Assembly (NCBI GenBank): GCA_025351675.1
Contig: JANXVK010000304.1
Span: 1-10,520, forward strand
DNA: 10,520 nt
Source: Rhizobacter sp.
GTDB taxonomy: Bacteria > Pseudomonadota > Gammaproteobacteria > Burkholderiales > Burkholderiaceae_C
Direction of reading: 5' to 3'
Shown here: positions 6,263-10,520 of the stretch, one piece after another
Layout: each line of letters starts with the position of its first letter
Position numbering within the stretch: position 1 is the first letter of the stretch
Made by a program: the position numbers and the translations under genes
The notes under the pieces: model-generated
What the model saw: only the letters and a program-made list of their open reading frames with translations
What the model was told of the DNA's origin: nothing
Database searches by the model: none

Positions 6263-7581
6263 ACACCCTCATCATTTTCGTGCTGCTGGTCGCGCTGATG
6301 CTGACCGGCATGCCGATCAGCATCTCGCTCGGCCTCACGGTGCTGACCTTCCTGTTCACGATGAGCCAGGTGCCGCTCGACACGGTCGCGCTGAAGCTGT
6401 TCACCGGGATCGAGAAGTTCGAGATCATGGCGGTGCCGTTCTTCATCCTCGCCGGCAACTTCCTGACGCACGGAGGGGTCGCCAAACGGATGATCAACTT
6501 CTGCACCTCGATGATCGGCCACTGGTACGGCGGCATGGGCCTCGCGGGCGTGATGGCCTGTGCCCTGTTCGCGGCGATCTCGGGCTCGTCGGTCGCGACG
6601 GTGGTCGCGGTCGGCTCGATCATGCTGCCGGCGATGGTCAAGGCGGGCTACCCGAAGCGTTTCGGCGCCGGCGTGATCACGACCTCGGGTGCGCTGGGCA
6701 TCCTGTTCCCGCCGTCGATCAACCTCGTGATGTACGCGATCGCGACGGCCGGCATGAACGCGACCGGACCGACCGGCGAGCCGGTCAGCTCGGCCTCGGT
6801 CGGCCAGCTGTTTCTCGCCGGTATCGTGCCGGGGCTGTGCCTGTCGTTCCTGCTCGGCGCGACCACCTGGTACATCGCGAAGAAGAACAACTACCCGCGA
6901 CTGCCGCGGGCGAGCTGGGGCGAGCGCTACCGCGCGTTCCGCGAGAGCCTGTGGGGCATCCTGCTGATCGTCGTCGTGATCGGCGGCATCTACAGCGGCA
7001 AATTCACGCCGACCGAAGCGGCCGCGATGGCCGCGGTCTACGCGTTCTTCATCTCGGTCTTCGTCTACAAGGACCTGAAGCTGAGCGACGTGCCGAAGTC
7101 GCTGCTCAGCGCCGCGGCCATGAGCTCGATGCTGCTCTACATCATCACCAACGCGGTGCTGTTCAGCTTCCTGATGACGAGTGAGCAGATCCCGCAGGCG
7201 ATGGCCGCGTGGATGACGAGCCAGGGCTTCGGTCTGGTCGTCTTTCTGCTGCTGGTCAACATCATCCTGCTGGTCGCCGGCAACTTCATGGACCCGGCTG
7301 CGATCGTGCTGATCATGGCGCCGATCCTGTTCCCGGTCGCGGTGAAGCTCGGCGTCGACCCGGTGCACTTCGGCATCCTGATGGCGGTCAACATGGAGGT
7401 CGGCCTGTGTCACCCACCGGTCGGGCTGAACTTGTATGTGGCGTCGGGCATCACGAAGATGGGTATCACCGAACTCACGGTCGCGGTGTGGCCGTGGCTG
7501 AAGACGATGATCGCGTTCCTGATCCTCGTGACCTTCTGGCCGGCGTTGTCGCTTTGGTTGCCGCACCTGATGTTCAAGTGA
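6259..7581 (+). CDS. dctM: TRAP transporter large membrane subunit, DctM family
   Basis: This 440-residue, roughly 11-12 helix inner-membrane protein is the transport channel that uses an ion gradient to import the acid delivered by DctP. Family stretches run in order: TGMPISISLGLTVL near the start, MAVPFFILAGNFLTHGGVAKR, the glycine- and serine-rich GLAGVMACALFAAISGSSVAT, and IMLPAMVKAGYPK. Then come TTSGALGILFPPSINLVMY, KFTPTEAAAMAAVYA, and AGNFMDPAAIVLIMAPILFPVA. It closes with the strongly conserved NMEVGLCHPPVGLNLYVASG. The two half-repeats (around GALGILFPPS and CHPPVGLN) are those expected of the DctM elevator fold. Length is normal. It is the last gene of the operon, followed 64 bases later by the end of a convergent gene. 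The identification is firm. The coupling ion (Na+ is usual for the family) is not visible in sequence. Confidence 0.95.
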   Translation: MNTLIIFVLLVALMLTGMPISISLGLTVLTFLFTMSQVPLDTVALKLFTGIEKFEIMAVPFFILAGNFLTHGGVAKRMINFCTSMIGHWYGGMGLAGVMACALFAAISGSSVATVVAVGSIMLPAMVKAGYPKRFGAGVITTSGALGILFPPSINLVMYAIATAGMNATGPTGEPVSSASVGQLFLAGIVPGLCLSFLLGATTWYIAKKNNYPRLPRASWGERYRAFRESLWGILLIVVVIGGIYSGKFTPTEAAAMAAVYAFFISVFVYKDLKLSDVPKSLLSAAAMSSMLLYIITNAVLFSFLMTSEQIPQAMAAWMTSQGFGLVVFLLLVNIILLVAGNFMDPAAIVLIMAPILFPVAVKLGVDPVHFGILMAVNMEVGLCHPPVGLNLYVASGITKMGITELTVAVWPWLKTMIAFLILVTFWPALSLWLPHLMFK

Positions 7582-7595
7582 GGCCGCGCACTTCG

Positions 7596-7631
7596 GCAAC
7601 ATTCGCGGTGCGTCGTTCGACCGCATGTTGC
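7596..7631. terminator. Hairpin between convergent dctM and a small membrane protein gene
   Basis: Outer arms GCAACAT (7596-7602) and ATGTTGC (7625-7631) plus inner arms GCGGT (7605-7609) and ACCGC (7620-7624) give a 12-bp stem. It has one 2-base bulge and a 10-base loop. It sits between the two stops, 14 bases from either one. There is no T-run, so intrinsic termination is unproven, but the position suits a bidirectional terminator for the operon. Confidence 0.5.
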
Positions 7632-7645
7632 GGGCTGGTTCGGGC

Positions 7646-7942
7646 TCAATGCATCTTGTCGCGCGGCGGCTTGCGAAACGCCTTCGGCGTGTAGACGTTG
7701 CCGTCCCACTCGCCACGGTCGCGGGCGCGCTGGATCGCCTCGTCGGCATCCTTGCGCGCCCGCTCGGCCTCGCGGCGAGCGTCGCGCCAGTGCCAGATCG
7801 ACAGACCCGCGCGGCGCAGGCGTGCCGTGATGCGCCGCACCGCCGTGTCGAAGCGGTAGCGCCGCGGCGCGCCGAGCATCATCCGCACCATCAGCACGAG
7901 GCAGATGGCGAGGACGACTCCGGCGAACACGGGTTGGATCAT
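7646..7942 (-). CDS. Hypothetical small single-helix membrane protein (98 aa)
   Basis: I do not recognise this protein by function. It has one N-terminal membrane helix (about 4-22, AGVVLAICLVLMVRMMLG). A very basic stretch follows (PRRYRFDTAVRRITARLRRAG), then a charged helix rich in Arg, Glu and Ala (about 52-78). The tail is EWDGNVYTPKAFRKPPRDKM. The tail looks like a defined motif rather than random sequence. The topology suggests an inner-membrane anchor with a cytoplasmic, positively charged body. The ATG at 7942 was chosen because the helix begins four residues later; no good Shine-Dalgarno precedes it. The longer open frame upstream has no protein character. It converges on dctM and is not part of that operon. 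It is probably a real gene of the kind often annotated as a hypothetical protein in this group; that statement rests on general familiarity, not on a search. Confidence 0.7.
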   Translation of the reverse strand: MIQPVFAGVVLAICLVLMVRMMLGAPRRYRFDTAVRRITARLRRAGLSIWHWRDARREAERARKDADEAIQRARDRGEWDGNVYTPKAFRKPPRDKMH

Positions 7943-8248
7943 GGTGGGGCGAGACGGCGCTGGTGAGAGGCGACAGCCGATTATCGAACGCCTTGCGTGC
8001 AGCGGCGCATCAAGGTTTTGCGCGGCGTGACGCACTGCGCTTGCGGCGTCGGCACGGCGAGGGAGACGCCGACGATGCAGCGCGAGACCGCCCTGAAACG
8101 GCGCGTTGCCGTCTGCCTGCTGATCGCCTCGCCACCGCTGGTCTTGATGGTCCAAGGCGACGCTGCCGGCCGGTACATCCGGCCCACCGGTTTCCGACGC
8201 AGGGAATCTTCGCCGGCACCACGGCGATGCGCTCGGTGATCGCGCCGC
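7943..8248. other. 306-base stretch without a recognised gene; holds one probable small ORF
   Basis: This stretch lies between the start of the 98-residue protein gene (-) and the stop of the NDUFA9-like gene (-). It should contain the promoter of the 98-residue gene, but I see no clear boxes. It carries the small plus-strand ORF at 8075-8239. It also carries overlapping inverted repeats GGCGTC/GACGCC and CGTCGGC/GCCGACG (8045-8074) just before that ORF, and a GGCCGG/CCGGCC pair at 8168-8184 inside it. No RNA gene was recognised. Confidence 0.6.
8075..8239 (+). CDS. Probable small secreted or membrane protein (54 aa), unrecognised
   Basis: I do not recognise this protein. Three things support it. 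First, GGGAGA lies eight bases before the ATG. Second, over its first 41 codons the G+C content by codon position is roughly 73, 51 and 83 percent by my hand count, the pattern of real genes in GC-rich genomes. Third, the product begins like a signal or anchor sequence: KRR, then VAVCLLIASPPLVLMVQG. The last dozen codons lose that base pattern, so the true end may differ through a frameshift or sequencing error, or the frame may just be an old remnant. It ends 9 bases before the stop of the convergent gene. An in-frame ATG at 7997 would add 26 residues but lacks the ribosome site. Treat as a candidate gene. Confidence 0.45.
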   Translation: MQRETALKRRVAVCLLIASPPLVLMVQGDAAGRYIRPTGFRRRESSPAPRRCAR

Positions 8249-9193
8249 TCAGCCGCCGCGCCGAGCGCGCCGTGCCGCGCCGCGCCCCGCGCCGAGGTAG
8301 TCGGGCGCCACGCTCTCGAGTGTGGCCGCGGCGATGCCGAGTTGCGCCAGGCCGGGCAGCTTGCCGCTGGCGACGTTCGGCACGCGCATCGAGGCGAGGT
8401 TGTCGCGCGACATCAACGGTGCGCCAGGCAACATCTCCATCGCCAGCGCCTGCAGCTTGCCGAGGGCATCGGGCAGACCGATCACCGGCCGGACGTGACC
8501 GGCATGGCGGCCTGCGGCCTGCACCAGTTCTTTCAGCGTGAGCACCTGCGGGCCGGCGATCTCGTAGGTCTGGCCGATGCTCGAATCGTCGTCGAGGCAG
8601 CGCACGATCGCGGCCGCGACGTCCTGGACCCAGACCGGCTGGAAAAGCGCATCGGCACCTGCCAGCGGCATCACCGGGAACACCGCCTGCAAGGTCGCGA
8701 ACAGGTTCAGGAAGCTGTCGTGCTCGCCGAAGATCACCGAGGGCCGCAGGATCGTCAGAGCGAGCCCGGCGTTCAGCAGCGCGGCCTCGCCGGCCGTCTT
8801 GGAGCGCAGGTAGCGGCTCGGCGCATTCGGACCCACGCCCAGCGCGCTCACATGCACGACGCGCTTCACGCCCGCCGCCGCGCAGGCCCGCGCGAGGGTG
8901 CGCGGCAGCGCCGCGTGCGCGCGCTCGAACTGCGGATCGTTGCCGTGCAGGATCGCGACCAGGTTGATGACGGCGTCGCGCCCGTGCAGCAGCGTGGTCA
9001 GTTGAGCCTCGTCGTGCACGTCGGCATCGACCAGCCGCAACGTCGGCAGCGCTAGCAGGTGCTTGGCGCGCTCGGGCCGGCGGCTCGGCACCACGATCTG
9101 GCCGCTGCCGCCACCGGAGCGGTCGACCAGCAGGCCGCAGACGCTGCGGCCGACGAAGCCGGTGCCGCCGAGGATCAAAAGGTTGTCGTTCAT
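8249..9193 (-). CDS. NDUFA9-type NAD(P)-binding protein (atypical extended SDR)
   Basis: This 314-residue protein has an N-terminal Rossmann fold with the dinucleotide-binding motif GGTGFVG (residues 9-15). An acidic end of strand follows (RLVDADVHDEAQL), then DAVINLVAIL, RVVHVSALGV, and YLRSKTAGE. The last holds Y128 and K132 in the YxxxK spacing. ILRPSVIFGEHDSFLN and FQPVWVQDVAAAI are typical of the group of bacterial proteins related to the NDUFA9 subunit of respiratory complex I. Such proteins bind NAD(P) or a quinone-related partner; no specific reaction can be assigned. The start is the ATG just before the first strand; an upstream in-frame stretch is not protein-like. The gene follows the Nramp gene on the same strand with a 156-base gap, so it may have its own promoter. 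The basic, Ala/Arg/Gly-rich last dozen residues are low complexity. Confidence 0.85.
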   Translation of the reverse strand: MNDNLLILGGTGFVGRSVCGLLVDRSGGGSGQIVVPSRRPERAKHLLALPTLRLVDADVHDEAQLTTLLHGRDAVINLVAILHGNDPQFERAHAALPRTLARACAAAGVKRVVHVSALGVGPNAPSRYLRSKTAGEAALLNAGLALTILRPSVIFGEHDSFLNLFATLQAVFPVMPLAGADALFQPVWVQDVAAAIVRCLDDDSSIGQTYEIAGPQVLTLKELVQAAGRHAGHVRPVIGLPDALGKLQALAMEMLPGAPLMSRDNLASMRVPNVASGKLPGLAQLGIAAATLESVAPDYLGAGRGAARRARRGG

Positions 9194-9349
9194 CGTGTTC
9201 GAGCTCGTGCGCTCCGACGCAGGGTTCGGATCCAGCCGGAATGATGCAGCAACGGCGCGTTTCACGAAGGGACCTTTCCCGGCCGCCAATGGGCGCACCG
9301 GTTTGGGTGGTTCCTCGCCGATCGAATCGATGATCGCCGTGACCGTCAC

Positions 9350-10520
9350 CTACCGCAACACCGACACCACCAGCCACGCGTTCGCCGCGCTGATCGCCGC
9401 GAACAGCGACCACGCGAGCGCCTTCACCACCGGCCCGTTCGCGAACGCGCCCATCAGCCGCCGATCGCTCGTGAACTGCAACAGAGGCCAGATCGCGAAC
9501 GGCAGCTGAAAGCTCAGCACCACCTGGCTCAGTACCAGCATCTTGCCGACGCCACCGTCGCCGAACCACGCCACGCCGATGAACGCCGGGATCAGCGCCA
9601 GCCCGCGCGTGATCACGCGGCGCTGCCAGCACGGGATCTTCAGGTTCAGAAAACCTTCCATCACGACCTGCCCGGCGATCGTGCCGGTGAGGGTCGAGCT
9701 CTGGCCCGACGCGAGCAGCGCGATGCCGAACAGCAGGGCCGCGGCCGAGCCACCGACGATCGGGTCGAGCAGGTGGTAGGCCTCCTCGATCTCGGTCACG
9801 TTGGCGTGGCCGGTGCCGTGGAACGCACTCGCGGCGAGGATCATGATCGCAGCGTTGACCAGCAGCGCAAACGAGAGCGAAACGACCGTGTCGAGCGTGC
9901 CGAAGCGAATCGCCTCGCGCTTGGCGGCGTCGCCGGGGCCGACGCGCCGCGTCTGCACGATCGACGAATGCAGGTACAGGTTGTGCGGCATCACGGTCGC
10001 GCCGACGATGCCGATCGCGAGGTAGAGCGCGTCGACATCGTGCAGCCGCTGCAGCGTCGGCACGAAGCCGATCGCCACGTCGAACCAGTTCGGCTGCACC
10101 ATCGCGAGCTCGATCGCGAAGCACGCTGCGATCGTCAGGACGAGGCCGAGCACGATCGCCTCGACGCGCCGGAACCCCGCGCCCTGCAAGCCGAGCACGA
10201 TCAGCGTGTCGAACGCGGTGATCGCGATGCCGGTCGTGATGCTCACGCCGAACAGCAGGTGCAGCGCGAGCGCACTGCCGAGCACTTCGGCCAGATCGCA
10301 GGCGACGATCGCGACCTCGGCGCCGAGCCACAGAAAGCGGTTCACGCGCGGCCCGTAGTGATCGCGGCAGGCGCGCGCGAGGTCTTTCCGGGCGACGAGG
10401 CCGAGCCGCACGCACAGCGTCTGCAGCAGCATCGCGACCAAACTGGCGATCAGCACGACGAACAGCAGGCTGTGGCCGTATTTTGAGCCGGCCTCGATGT
10501 CGGTGGCCCAGTTGCCCGGA
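9350..10520 (-). CDS. mntH: Nramp-family divalent metal (Mn2+/Fe2+) transporter, partial at 5' edge
   Basis: About 390 residues are visible of an inner-membrane importer that takes up Mn2+ or Fe2+ with protons. The frame is open to the window edge, where it reads PGNWATDIEAGSKYG. This is the end of the DPGN metal-binding motif of helix 1, whose Asp codon is just outside the window, so only a short N-terminus is missing. The second metal-binding motif, MPH in GATVMPHNLYLHS, lies at 9983-9991 and is intact. Further family stretches are LFGIALLASGQSSTLTGTIAGQ, NLKIPCWQRRVITR and VLSFQLPFAIWPLLQFT. A GTG at 10456 is not the real start, because the conserved motif lies upstream of it. The family is certain. 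The symbol mntH is the usual name for bacterial members; the preferred metal is not shown. Its promoter is beyond the window. Confidence 0.93.
   Translation of the reverse strand, partial: PGNWATDIEAGSKYGHSLLFVVLIASLVAMLLQTLCVRLGLVARKDLARACRDHYGPRVNRFLWLGAEVAIVACDLAEVLGSALALHLLFGVSITTGIAITAFDTLIVLGLQGAGFRRVEAIVLGLVLTIAACFAIELAMVQPNWFDVAIGFVPTLQRLHDVDALYLAIGIVGATVMPHNLYLHSSIVQTRRVGPGDAAKREAIRFGTLDTVVSLSFALLVNAAIMILAASAFHGTGHANVTEIEEAYHLLDPIVGGSAAALLFGIALLASGQSSTLTGTIAGQVVMEGFLNLKIPCWQRRVITRGLALIPAFIGVAWFGDGGVGKMLVLSQVVLSFQLPFAIWPLLQFTSDRRLMGAFANGPVVKALAWSLFAAISAANAWLVVSVLR

Noticed and set aside
6172..7749. Long minus-strand open frame antisense to dctM
   Set aside because: It is a shadow of dctM, rich in Asp, Arg, His and Gln, with no recognisable motif.
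7981..8187. Minus-strand 68-residue open frame in the gap region
   Set aside because: No ribosome site and no membrane or domain character. The opposite-strand ORF at 8075-8239 has the better coding base pattern.
8193..9224. 12-base direct repeat TCCGACGCAGGG at 8193-8204 and 9213-9224, on both sides of the NDUFA9-like gene
   Set aside because: A few shared 12-mers are expected by chance in 10 kb of GC-rich DNA. There is no extended match, inverted ends or mobile gene to suggest an insertion.
9194..9349. Possible terminator or promoter between the Nramp and NDUFA9-like genes
   Set aside because: I found only an ATCGA-T-TCGAT mini-palindrome and no convincing stem with a T-run or -35/-10 pair.
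8010..10415. 801-residue minus-strand open frame across the NDUFA9-like and Nramp genes
   Set aside because: Low-complexity Arg/Ala translation in a frame different from the two clear genes.
1..10520. Defence system, CRISPR array, prophage or integrated element
   Set aside because: No repeat arrays, integrase, transposase, tRNA-flanked ends or compositional break is visible. Nearly all the DNA is accounted for by housekeeping and transport genes.

Overview
The window is high-GC DNA with tightly packed genes. It looks chromosomal and resembles a betaproteobacterium of the order Burkholderiales. That placement is inferred from the gene families, the trimeric-type porin, and the strong G/C preference at third codon positions; no taxonomic search was run. 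I see no rRNA, tRNA, insertion sequence, integrase, phage gene or CRISPR array.

Layout from left to right. The window opens with the 3' end of pntB (+), the beta subunit of the proton-translocating NAD(P) transhydrogenase. It meets, tail to tail, a two-component system on the minus strand: dctR (a LuxR/FixJ-type response regulator) and dctS (a membrane PAS histidine kinase), joined by a GTGA stop/start overlap. A 134-base divergent control region with two inverted repeats follows. Then comes a plus-strand TRAP-transporter operon: dctP (periplasmic binding protein), a general porin with a coiled-coil stalk, dctQ (small membrane subunit) and dctM (large membrane subunit), with dctQ and dctM overlapping by ATGA. 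Converging on dctM is a 98-residue single-helix membrane protein (-) of unknown function. Next is a roughly 300-base gap that probably holds a small secreted or membrane ORF (+). Two minus-strand genes close the window: an NDUFA9-type NAD(P)-binding protein and the 3' part of an Nramp (MntH) divalent-metal transporter cut by the window edge.

How the genes work together. DctS would sense an external organic acid and phosphorylate DctR, which would act on the divergent region to switch on dctP-porin-dctQ-dctM. The porin would admit the acid across the outer membrane, DctP would bind it in the periplasm, and DctQM would import it with sodium or a proton gradient. C4-dicarboxylate (succinate, malate, fumarate) is the most likely substrate class, by resemblance to the DctPQM/DctSR system of Rhodobacter.

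The window is mostly a recognisable metabolic locus rather than a new system. The points most worth a second look are the porin inside the TRAP operon with hairpins on both sides of it, the palindromes between dctS and dctP, and the probable unannotated small protein at 8075-8239.
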